Shown here: piece after piece, positions 57,095 through 64,000 of the stretch | How the letters are laid out: each line of letters begins with the position of its first letter | Numbering within the stretch: position 1 is the first letter of the stretch | Source of the DNA: Vibrio ezurae NBRC 102218 | GTDB lineage: Bacteria; Pseudomonadota; Gammaproteobacteria; Enterobacterales; Vibrionaceae | DNA length: 64,000 bases | Direction: 5' to 3' | Assembly: GCF_000467185.1 (NCBI RefSeq) | Contig: NZ_BATM01000002.1 | Location: 62,001 to 126,000, forward strand | Notes under the pieces: generated by a model | Databases searched by the model: none | Told to the model about the DNA's origin: nothing | The model's input: the letters and a program-made list of their open reading frames with translations, nothing else | Program-made: the position numbers and the translations under genes

Positions 57095-57505
57095 GTGAAT
57101 ATGAACAACAAACAAAAAGGATTTACCTTAATTGAATTGATGATAGTGGTCGCCATTATTGGCGTGCTTTCCGCTATTGGCGTCCCTATGTATAAGGATT
57201 ATGTGAAGAAATCAGAGCTCGCCTCCGCGACCGCAACCTTAAGAGGTTTGCTCACCAAAACCGAGCTGTACTATTTAGACAAAGGAACGTTCCCCTCTTC
57301 CCTTGGTGAAATCAACGCGGCTTCCAGCGCCGCAGGAAGTTTAGGGGAAATCAGCATTGCAACGAATGCCTTAAAGTTTACTTTTGATAGCGATAAAAGC
57401 TCATTAGATGGTGCGTCGGTGTCTTTTAGTCGAGATGATAGCAAGGGCTGGAGTTGTACGGTCAGTGGTGCCAGTGGTGTTGATGCGCCAAAAGGTTGCC
57501 AGTGA
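57095..57505 (+). CDS. pilA: Type IV pilin PilA
   Basis: Major pilin of the chitin-regulated type IV pilus (ChiRP), used in chitin adhesion and natural transformation. 136-residue prepilin; leader MNMNNKQKG is cut before F10, giving mature FTLIELMIVVAIIGVLSAIG with the conserved Glu5. C-terminal disulfide loop: WSC...KGC near the end. Start is GTG 57095, with GAGG 7 nt upstream; the ATG at 57101 is too far from it. The stop overlaps the pilB GTG. Confidence 0.93.
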   Translation: MNMNNKQKGFTLIELMIVVAIIGVLSAIGVPMYKDYVKKSELASATATLRGLLTKTELYYLDKGTFPSSLGEINAASSAAGSLGEISIATNALKFTFDSDKSSLDGASVSFSRDDSKGWSCTVSGASGVDAPKGCQ

Positions 57506-59046
57506 GCCATCCTTTAATCCATATACTCTCTCCAACTTTACTGGCTGAAAGCGACGCTAAGGTATTGTTGGAGCGAGAAGCTCTTTCCACTGAACAGTTA
57601 CTTCATAGGGTCTCTCAGGTTAGCGGTCATTCTCAGGCCGATATCAGCAAATTTTTGGCAAATCAGTATCAATTACATTACGAGTCTCAACCTACACAGC
57701 AATTTGAACTCACTAAAGTGATGGCGATTATCATTGAGCTTAAACTAGAGCCTATCACCCTGACTCAGCCTCTCATTCCCATTGCATTAAGCAAACACGG
57801 CTTACACTTACTCAGCTACGATCCTTGCCTAAAAACAGTCGCATTAGAATTGCAATTTCATCATAACCTGCCGACGCAACTAATACTGACCGACCTTGAA
57901 CAGTTCCAATTTCTACAGCAAAAAATACATAGTGAGCTAAAAGATCATCATAACTCAAACGAACACGCGAGCTTACTATTTGAGATCATGCAGATCAGCC
58001 AGCAACGCAATGCTTCCGATATTCATATCGAACCAGATAAAGAACAAGCTCGAATACGGATGCGTTGCGACGGGCTATTAATTAACGTCATAACGCTATC
58101 CAATCGTGAAGTAAAAGCGCTCATAAGCCAGATAAAGATCAATGCTGATCTGGATATCGCAGAGCAACGTTTACCGCAAGACGGCCGAATGCATTACTCC
58201 CTTTCTAAGGAACAAACTATCGAACTGCGCATCTCAACACTGTCCACATTATGGGGCGAGAAACTGGTGATGAGACTAGCCAACAACACTCAAGCGCTAC
58301 CGACATTAAACCAGTTAGGGATGAACCAAGCACAGCACGCTTTACTTGAGCAAGAATTGCATCAACCACAAGGACTGATATTAGTCACCGGCCCCACCGG
58401 CAGTGGTAAAACGATCACTCTCTACTCTTGCCTCAATAATATTGCCAATGACAGTATCAATATTTGTACGGTTGAAGATCCGGTCGAGATCCACTTAGCG
58501 GGCTTTAATCAAATACAGGTTAACGCCAATATCGCCCTCACTTTTGCCAAATGTTTACGCTCGCTGCTTCGGCAAGATCCCGATGTGATTATGCTTGGTG
58601 AAATTCGCGATCAAGAAACAGCTGAAATGGCGATACAAGCAGCGCAAACCGGGCATTTAGTGCTTTCAACACTGCATACCAACTCCGCCTTTAGTGCGTT
58701 GGAGCGTCTCTACCAATTAGGTATTCATCCAACCGACTTGCAAAGCAGCCTGAGACTGGTGATTGCACAAAGGTTACTGCGAAAAAGCTGTCGGTATTGT
58801 ACCAATCTTGCGCAAGGCAGTGGCTGCTTCCAATGCAATCAGGGATACAAAGGCAGAGTGGGTATTTTTGAACTCCTTCCAATCAATCGTAGCCTGTTAC
58901 AAAAAGTCACTCAGCCAAACATGAATACACAACAGATAAAAACACACTTGGTTTCACAGCAGGATCTCAAAGCCTCCGCAGAGCAACTGATTAAACAAGG
59001 ACTCACCACAACACAAGAACAACAAAGAGTATTAGGACATGACTAA
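57502..59046 (+). CDS. pilB: Type IV pilus assembly ATPase PilB
   Basis: Cytoplasmic hexameric motor for pilus extension. 514 residues from GTG 57502 (MSHPLIHILSP), which overlaps the pilA stop (GTGA) and has AAAAGG 6 nt upstream; a TTG two codons earlier lacks this. N-terminal MshEN-like domain, Walker A GPTGSGKT, Asp box, Walker B VIMLGEIRD, His box STLHTNS, and zinc tetracysteine CRYC...CFQC. Shorter than the usual 560, mainly in the N-terminal part. Overlaps pilC by 8 bp. Confidence 0.94.
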   Translation: MSHPLIHILSPTLLAESDAKVLLEREALSTEQLLHRVSQVSGHSQADISKFLANQYQLHYESQPTQQFELTKVMAIIIELKLEPITLTQPLIPIALSKHGLHLLSYDPCLKTVALELQFHHNLPTQLILTDLEQFQFLQQKIHSELKDHHNSNEHASLLFEIMQISQQRNASDIHIEPDKEQARIRMRCDGLLINVITLSNREVKALISQIKINADLDIAEQRLPQDGRMHYSLSKEQTIELRISTLSTLWGEKLVMRLANNTQALPTLNQLGMNQAQHALLEQELHQPQGLILVTGPTGSGKTITLYSCLNNIANDSINICTVEDPVEIHLAGFNQIQVNANIALTFAKCLRSLLRQDPDVIMLGEIRDQETAEMAIQAAQTGHLVLSTLHTNSAFSALERLYQLGIHPTDLQSSLRLVIAQRLLRKSCRYCTNLAQGSGCFQCNQGYKGRVGIFELLPINRSLLQKVTQPNMNTQQIKTHLVSQQDLKASAEQLIKQGLTTTQEQQRVLGHD

Positions 59047-60247
59047 ACTTCGTCTTTATTATTGGTTAGGGGTAAGTGCATGCGGGCAAAAAACCACAGG
59101 CAGTCAATTCGCTTATTCCAGCCTGCAATTACAAAGAAAAATGGAACATAAAGGGATCCGTCTACAAAAAAGCATCGCCAAACCGATTCCTTTCTTTCGC
59201 CATATTAAACATAGCGTCAATGATCGCCAGATCACGATCTTTACTCAGCAACTGGCAGTCATGTTAGATGCTGGGCTTCCTATTAGTACGGCAATGCAGC
59301 AACTCAATGACTCCAGCACGCGGCAAGGGGTAAGTGCACTAATCGATGAATTAACCTTTCAGGTCCAACAAGGGCATTCGTTGTCCATAGCCATGCAAGA
59401 TTTTACTTATTTTGATGCGCTGTATTTACAGTTTGTGCGTATTGGAGAGAGTAATGGCGATCTTGCGCAAGCACTGAACTACTGCGCCGAGCATAGAGAG
59501 AAAAGCCACCAGCTCATAAAACAGATCAAATCGGCATTGATTTACCCCCTATCGGTGCTTATTATCGCCTGCATTGTCATGATCATTATGATGATCTTCG
59601 TGGTTCCGCAATTCTCCAGTCTCTTTCGAAGCTTTGGCGCTGAGCTTCCAGCTTTAACGCAATTTACCTTAGATGCTTCGCAGTGGTTTCAAGCGCATAT
59701 TGGCACAATCCTTATTGCCACTGCGATGCTTGGTATGTGTGTGCACATCCTAATACGCAAAAGCCTAACAGTGCGTCATCGGTGCGCTCAGTTGCTTTTA
59801 AAGCTGCCCATACTTGGGCAGTGCATTTTAGTTGGCGAATTAGCGCGTTTTAATCTGCTATTGTGCAATGGCCTTCAAGCAGGACTGCCCCTTTTATCCT
59901 GCTTAGACAATGCCATAGGCGCCATACACAACCCTTTCCTTAAACACAAACTCAGTGGTATTCATCATCGAATCCGTTCAGGAAGCAGCTTTAGCTTAGC
60001 GTTGTCCTCAGCCTCTATTCTCCCACCTCTCATGTTGAAAATGCTGAATATTGGCGAGTTAACAGGCAGACTGGCATTCATGACTGAAAAACTGGCTCGC
60101 TTATTTGAACAACAACTTAATGACTCAACTAAGAAGATAGCTCAGCTCATTGAGCCTTTAATGATTGTTTTTCTTGGCAGTTTAGTCGGCGGGTTGGTGT
60201 TATCGATGTATTTACCCATTTTTAGCCTTATGAACGCGGTTGGTTAG
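59039..60247 (+). CDS. pilC: Type IV pilus inner-membrane platform protein PilC
   Basis: 402 residues with two T2SF domains; the first begins RQITIFTQQLAVMLDAGLPISTAMQQL, the second near LGQCILVGELARFNLLLCNGLQAGLPLL. Three TM helices (about 172-195, 225-245, 375-397) as in GspF/PilC. Connects PilB to the growing pilus. Confidence 0.94.
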   Translation: MTKLRLYYWLGVSACGQKTTGSQFAYSSLQLQRKMEHKGIRLQKSIAKPIPFFRHIKHSVNDRQITIFTQQLAVMLDAGLPISTAMQQLNDSSTRQGVSALIDELTFQVQQGHSLSIAMQDFTYFDALYLQFVRIGESNGDLAQALNYCAEHREKSHQLIKQIKSALIYPLSVLIIACIVMIIMMIFVVPQFSSLFRSFGAELPALTQFTLDASQWFQAHIGTILIATAMLGMCVHILIRKSLTVRHRCAQLLLKLPILGQCILVGELARFNLLLCNGLQAGLPLLSCLDNAIGAIHNPFLKHKLSGIHHRIRSGSSFSLALSSASILPPLMLKMLNIGELTGRLAFMTEKLARLFEQQLNDSTKKIAQLIEPLMIVFLGSLVGGLVLSMYLPIFSLMNAVG

Positions 60248-60326
60248 CGTTATCTCTATGATAAGGATAAACAAGTGCCTAAAGTTGCGATAACATACCT
60301 ATAGAATTTTTTATTGTGAGCCGACC

Positions 60327-61205
60327 ATGCTCGATTATTATTTTACCTACTTCCCGATGCTGTTCCCGATAATGGTGACCATTCTTGGTTTGATTATTGG
60401 TAGCTTTCTCAATGTTGTGATCCATCGACTTCCTATCATGATGGAAAGAGAGTGGCAGAAGGAATTTGCCGAAGCGTATCCTGAGCTTAAATTAAAAGTC
60501 CCTGAAGGGGTGTTTAATATCAGCCTGCCCGGCTCACATTGCCCTAAATGCAACACCCCAATAAAAGCCAAAGACAATATTCCAGTATTGGGTTGGCTGT
60601 GCCTAAAAGGTCGCTGCCGTGCTTGCAGCACTAAAATCAGTGCGCGTTACCCTCTGATTGAGCTGTTATCTGGCGCATTATGCTTAACCATTTCCCTGTA
60701 TTTTTCTCCGGGTTTATACGCGGTCGCATTACTCGGGTTTACTTGGGTATTGATCTGCGCCACCTTTATTGACCTTGATACTATGCTGCTGCCTGACAGC
60801 CTGACCTTACCTTTAATGTGGGCGGGTATTGCGCTGTCTGTACTCGGTATCAGCCCTATTTCACTATCTGATGCCATTATTGGCGCAATGGCAGGCTACC
60901 TGTCTCTATGGAGTGTCTACTGGCTGTTTAAGCTGCTCACTGGCAAGGAAGGTATGGGTTATGGCGACTTTAAACTGTTAGCCGCGCTGGGAGCGTGGTT
61001 GGGTTGGCAATCGCTGCCTTTGATCATTTTGTTATCGTCTCTAGTTGGACTGATTTTTGGCATTATTCAACTGCGCCTGAAAAAACAAGGCATCGAGAAA
61101 GCCTTTCCTTTTGGTCCGTATCTGGCAATTGCCGGTTGGGTCTATTTGATTGTGGGTAATGATATTGTGGCTTGGTATCTAAGCCAATACATTCCAGCTT
61201 ATTAA
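60327..61205 (+). CDS. pilD: Prepilin peptidase PilD
   Basis: Aspartic protease and N-methylase that processes type IV pilins and type II secretion pseudopilins. 292 residues, eight helices. Cytoplasmic zinc motif CPKC...CRAC, catalytic Asp residues in [11 protein letters not shown] and in [12 protein letters not shown]. Last of pilABCD, as in V. cholerae. coaE follows after 26 bp and may be cotranscribed. Confidence 0.96.
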   Translation: MLDYYFTYFPMLFPIMVTILGLIIGSFLNVVIHRLPIMMEREWQKEFAEAYPELKLKVPEGVFNISLPGSHCPKCNTPIKAKDNIPVLGWLCLKGRCRACSTKISARYPLIELLSGALCLTISLYFSPGLYAVALLGFTWVLICATFIDLDTMLLPDSLTLPLMWAGIALSVLGISPISLSDAIIGAMAGYLSLWSVYWLFKLLTGKEGMGYGDFKLLAALGAWLGWQSLPLIILLSSLVGLIFGIIQLRLKKQGIEKAFPFGPYLAIAGWVYLIVGNDIVAWYLSQYIPAY

Positions 61206-61231
61206 TAACGATTTACTAGAAGGACAAAGTC

Positions 61232-61831
61232 ATGGGATTAGTCATAGGTATCACTGGTGGTATCGGTAGCGGAAAAACAACCGTCGCCAATCATTTTCAT
61301 GACAATTACCACATCGATATCGTAGATGCTGACCTTGTGGCAAGAGAGGTTGTTGAACCCGGCAGTGACGGCCTACAGGCTATAATTACTCAATTTGGTG
61401 GTGACATCATTCATAGTGATGGCACGCTCAATCGAGTAAAACTGCGTGAGTTGGTTTTTGCCGATCCTAAAAATAAAGCGTGGATCGACCAACTGCTGCA
61501 CCCAATGATACGCCAAAAGATGCAACAGCAAATACAGCAGTCAACATCGCCTTACTGTTTATTGGTCATCCCTTTGATGGCCGAAAACAACTTACAAACA
61601 ATGGCAGATCAAGTGCTAGTGGTTGATGTCTCCCCAGAAACACAAGTACAACGGACTTTAGCTCGGGATGGGGTGTCGAAAGAACAAGTACATGCAATAC
61701 TAAAAGCACAAGCAAGCAGAGAACAAAGATTAGCCATTGCAGACGATATTATTAGCAATGATGGCCGTAGCGAATTGCTCGCGGAAAAAATTGCTCAGTT
61801 GCATCGTAAATATCTGGCGTTATGCAAATGA
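61232..61831 (+). CDS. coaE: Dephospho-CoA kinase
   Basis: Last step of CoA synthesis. 199 residues; P-loop GGIGSGKTT (9-17), DADLVARE with catalytic Asp, and LVVDVSPETQVQRTLARDG. Linked pilD-coaE-zapD-yacG, the usual gammaproteobacterial cluster. Confidence 0.96.
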   Translation: MGLVIGITGGIGSGKTTVANHFHDNYHIDIVDADLVAREVVEPGSDGLQAIITQFGGDIIHSDGTLNRVKLRELVFADPKNKAWIDQLLHPMIRQKMQQQIQQSTSPYCLLVIPLMAENNLQTMADQVLVVDVSPETQVQRTLARDGVSKEQVHAILKAQASREQRLAIADDIISNDGRSELLAEKIAQLHRKYLALCK

Positions 61832-61873
61832 TTTCGTGACAATAGCTATTATGTCTAAAGCAGGATGCAATAT

Positions 61874-62614
61874 ATGACCATTCAAAAATATGAACATCCT
61901 CTGAATGAGAAAACCAGAACTTACCTGCGTATTGAAAGCCTTCTACGTCAGATGCAACACTGTGCTACTTTTTCAGATACACAACATTATCAAGTTCTAT
62001 TTCGTTCACTGTTCGATCTTTTAGATATATTTGAACAGATCCAGCTCAAACCTGAAATTCTAAAAGACCTAGATAAACTCAAATTAACCTATAGTAACTG
62101 GTTAAATGTGCCCGGAGTCGATCAACAACGCCTGCAAGGTTTACTGGCCGAAATTGCCTTAGTGCATACCGAAGTCATGCAAGCACAACGATTTGGTACA
62201 GAACTAAAAGAAGACAGCTTCTTATCCTCTATTAGACAGCGCTTTAACTTACCCGGCGGAGCTTGTTGCTTTGACTTGCCTGCATTGCATTATTGGCTTC
62301 ACCAGCCACTTGAAAAGCGTATGGCCGATGCTCATCACTGGCTAACCTCGCTCGCCCCACTCAATCATGCTCTGCAACAATGGTTGAACCTAACCCGAAG
62401 TTCCGCGCAATTTAATGCCCAAATAGCACGTAATGGCTTTTATCAAAGTGATGCTCACGAAGCCAATATATTAAGGATTCATTTTAACCATGATTATGGT
62501 GTGTATCCTATGGTTTCGGGACATAAGAACCGTTTTGCGATAAAGTTCATTCACTTTGATACCGGCCAAGCCAGTACCCAAGATATCGAATTTGAATTGG
62601 CTATTTGCAGTTGA
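61874..62614 (+). CDS. zapD: Cell division protein ZapD
   Basis: Crosslinks FtsZ filaments in the division ring. 246 residues from ATG 61874 ([21 protein letters not shown]); AGGA is 8 nt upstream, while the ATG at 61865 lies on top of it. Conserved blocks [31 protein letters not shown] and [12 protein letters not shown] match E. coli ZapD (YacF). Confidence 0.94.
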   Translation: MTIQKYEHPLNEKTRTYLRIESLLRQMQHCATFSDTQHYQVLFRSLFDLLDIFEQIQLKPEILKDLDKLKLTYSNWLNVPGVDQQRLQGLLAEIALVHTEVMQAQRFGTELKEDSFLSSIRQRFNLPGGACCFDLPALHYWLHQPLEKRMADAHHWLTSLAPLNHALQQWLNLTRSSAQFNAQIARNGFYQSDAHEANILRIHFNHDYGVYPMVSGHKNRFAIKFIHFDTGQASTQDIEFELAICS

Positions 62615-62707
62615 TTGTTAGTGTTGCTAATACGGATAACGTGATCGACTGCGAAACCAATTTGCTAAAATGACTCAATGGGTACACATAAACCAAGAGA
62701 ATGAAAC

Positions 62708-62902
62708 ATGACTAAAATTACCATCGTACCTTGCCCAACCTGTGGTGTAGATGTGGAGTGGGGAGAACAAAGCCCTCACCGCCCTTTCTGTAGCAAGAAG
62801 TGCCAAATGATCGACTTTGGAACTTGGGCAGATGAAGAGAACGCCATTGCCGGCGCACCTGATATGTCAGACAGTGACGGTTGGTCAGAAGAGCAATACT
62901 AA
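62708..62902 (+). CDS. yacG: DNA gyrase inhibitor YacG
   Basis: 64-residue zinc protein that binds GyrB. Zinc ligands CPTC and CSKKC, then [16 protein letters not shown], the family core, and an acidic disordered tail. AGAGAATG ribosome region. Ends at the terminator shared with rplS. Confidence 0.95.
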   Translation: MTKITIVPCPTCGVDVEWGEQSPHRPFCSKKCQMIDFGTWADEENAIAGAPDMSDSDGWSEEQY

Positions 62903-62910
62903 ACAGACAG

Positions 62911-62947
62911 ATAAAAAAAACGGGAGCCAATTGGCTCCCGTTTAACT
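62911..62947. terminator. Bidirectional terminator between yacG and rplS
   Basis: Perfect palindrome with 13-bp half AAACGGGAGCCAA (62918-62930) and its complement (62931-62943); long A/T-run on the rplS side (minus strand). Confidence 0.9.
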
Positions 62948-62970
62948 TTATGAGAAATGCAGGTTGTGCA

Positions 62971-63324
62971 TTACTTCTTAGCAAGTTTCTCTTTAATACG
63001 AGCTGACTTACCAGAACGCTCACGTAGGTAGTACAACTTGGCACGACGTACTGCACCACGGCGTTTAACTTCAATGCTATCAACCATTGGAGAGTGAGTT
63101 TGGAATGTACGCTCAACACCTTCACCGTTCGAGATTTTACGAACTGTGAATGCAGAGTGTAGACCACGGTTACGAATAGCGATTACAACGCCTTCGAATG
63201 CCTGTAGACGCTCACGGTCGCCTTCTTTAACTTTAACTTGAACTACTACAGTGTCACCAGGTGCGAATGTAGGTAGGTCTTGTTTCATTTGCTCTTGCTC
63301 AAGAGCGTTGATGATATTACTCAT
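62971..63324 (-). CDS. rplS: 50S ribosomal protein L19
   Basis: 117 residues, ribosomal interface protein: [38 protein letters not shown] and [23 protein letters not shown] are L19 signatures. Last gene of the rpsP-rimM-trmD-rplS operon, 41 bp after trmD. Confidence 0.97.
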   Translation of the reverse strand: MSNIINALEQEQMKQDLPTFAPGDTVVVQVKVKEGDRERLQAFEGVVIAIRNRGLHSAFTVRKISNGEGVERTFQTHSPMVDSIEVKRRGAVRRAKLYYLRERSGKSARIKEKLAKK

Positions 63325-63365
63325 GTTTCTATACCCTAGAATAAACTGAATCTATATTTAATAGG

Positions 63366-64000
63366 TTACTTGCTGTCTTTGCTCGTGCGCTTTCGCTCAA
63401 TCACGAACTCGGCTAGTAAATTTTCCTGTTCGTCAGTCAGAGCTAGGTTTTCCAGCATCTCTGGCCTTCTTAGCCAAGTACGGCCTAACGATTGTTTTAA
63501 TCGCCAGCGACGAATGTCCTTATGATTTCCAGATTTCAGTACCGCAGGTACTTCTTCTCCGTCTAACACTTCAGGACGCGTATAGTGGGGACAATCCAGT
63601 AACCCATTCGCAAAGGAATCTTCCTCTGCTGACGCAAAATCTCCTAATACACCCGGAATAAACCGAGATACTGAGTCGATTAAGGTCATGGCTGGCAGTT
63701 CACCACCTGTCATCACAAAATCACCAATTGACCATTCTTCGTCAACTTCGGATTGAATGATGCGCTCATCTACCCCTTCATAGCGACCACAAATAAGAAG
63801 CAAGTTCTCGCTTGTTGCCAACTCTTCTACGCCTTGCTGGTCGAGCTTACGACCTTGAGGGCTAAGATAGATAACCTTCGTCTTGCCGGGTGCTGCTTGT
63901 TTGGCTGTATTAATAGCATCGCGCAAAGGCTGTACCATCATCAACATGCCAGGGCCGCCCCCGTAAGGTCTATCATCAACAGTGCGATGTTTGTCATGAG
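63366..64000 (-). CDS. trmD: tRNA (guanine(37)-N1)-methyltransferase TrmD, 5' end beyond window
   Basis: SPOUT methyltransferase making m1G37. The reading frame continues through the right edge: the last visible codons read [17 protein letters not shown] just before [10 protein letters not shown], so the ATG at 63947 is internal, not the start. Trefoil-knot motifs [22 protein letters not shown] and [14 protein letters not shown] are intact. About 210 of some 245 residues are present. Confidence 0.96.
   Translation of the reverse strand, partial: HDKHRTVDDRPYGGGPGMLMMVQPLRDAINTAKQAAPGKTKVIYLSPQGRKLDQQGVEELATSENLLLICGRYEGVDERIIQSEVDEEWSIGDFVMTGGELPAMTLIDSVSRFIPGVLGDFASAEEDSFANGLLDCPHYTRPEVLDGEEVPAVLKSGNHKDIRRWRLKQSLGRTWLRRPEMLENLALTDEQENLLAEFVIERKRTSKDSK

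Noticed and set aside
62718..63167. 149-codon minus-strand ORF spanning yacG and rplS
   Set aside because: Crosses a strong terminator and two well-supported genes; no family resemblance.
63366..63947. ATG at 63947 as trmD start
   Set aside because: The frame stays open upstream and reads the conserved TrmD segment before it; the real start is outside the window.

Overview
The window is bacterial chromosome from a member of the Vibrionaceae, most likely a Vibrio. The evidence is gene order and protein character: hemL-erpA next to an RND efflux operon, rsmC-chiS-chitooligosaccharide ABC operon, fbpABC, glnK-amtB, yacL-acnB, mrcB-hrpB-sfsA-dksA-gluQ-pcnB-folK-panBC, yadGH-can-hpt, pdhR-aceEF-lpdA, ampD/nadC-pilABCD-coaE-zapD-yacG and trmD-rplS. 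Base composition looks uniform. I see no rRNA, tRNA, CRISPR array, integrase or insertion sequence. Species cannot be named from the sequence alone.

Layout. 1-2.2 kb: the start of an RND efflux adaptor gene (minus, cut by the window edge), erpA (minus) and hemL (plus). 2.3-7.9 kb: an AI-2E/PerM-type permease, rsmC and the chitin sensor/regulator chiS. 8.5-18.0 kb: the chitooligosaccharide operon (periplasmic binding protein, two permeases, two ATPases, a GH9 glucosaminidase and a GH20 hexosaminidase), preceded by a 575-bp regulatory region with phased direct repeats. 18.0-21.8 kb: ferric iron ABC transporter fbpCBA (minus) with a Fur box on its promoter. 22.0-24.2 kb: amtB, glnK (sigma-54 promoter plus NtrC site) and yacL. 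24.5-34.7 kb: acnB, a patatin/beta-barrel autotransporter, PBP1B and hrpB, all minus. 34.7-40.7 kb: sfsA, dksA, gluQ, pcnB, folK, panB and panC, all plus. 40.7-44.8 kb: an accessory segment with a Na+/H+ antiporter, a YadA-like trimeric surface protein and a divergent CI-like regulator. 44.8-47.9 kb: yadH, yadG, can and hpt. 48-55.1 kb: lpdA, aceF, aceE and pdhR. 55.3-64 kb: ampD, nadC, pilABCD, coaE, zapD, yacG, rplS and the 3' part of trmD.

How the genes work together. ChiS senses chitin oligosaccharides bound by the periplasmic protein and is expected to activate the operon next to it. The ABC transporter imports the oligosaccharides, and cytoplasmic GH9 and GH20 enzymes cut them to monosaccharides. 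The pilABCD genes build the type IV pilus that in vibrios is used for chitin adhesion and DNA uptake. The nitrogen (glnK-amtB), iron (fbp) and pyruvate (pdh) loci each carry a readable regulatory site: sigma-54/NtrC, Fur and PdhR respectively, plus FNR-like boxes at fbp and pdh.

Most notable. (1) The hpt-lpdA interval, where vibrios normally carry the LuxR/HapR/SmcR/OpaR quorum-sensing master regulator, is only about 220 bp and holds no gene. (2) The chitin operon lacks the GlcNAc kinase, chitobiose phosphorylase and phosphoacetylglucosamine mutase genes found at this locus in V. cholerae, and ends 2 bp from the convergent fbpC. (3) The chitin promoter has two near-identical 20-bp repeats exactly 30 bp apart. 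(4) The segment between panC and yadH carries a trimeric-adhesin-like protein with heptad-phased repeats, facing a CI-like regulator across operator-like palindromes. (5) hrpB has a well-placed ATG that hits an in-frame amber codon two codons later, and pcnB has a competing overlapping short ORF.
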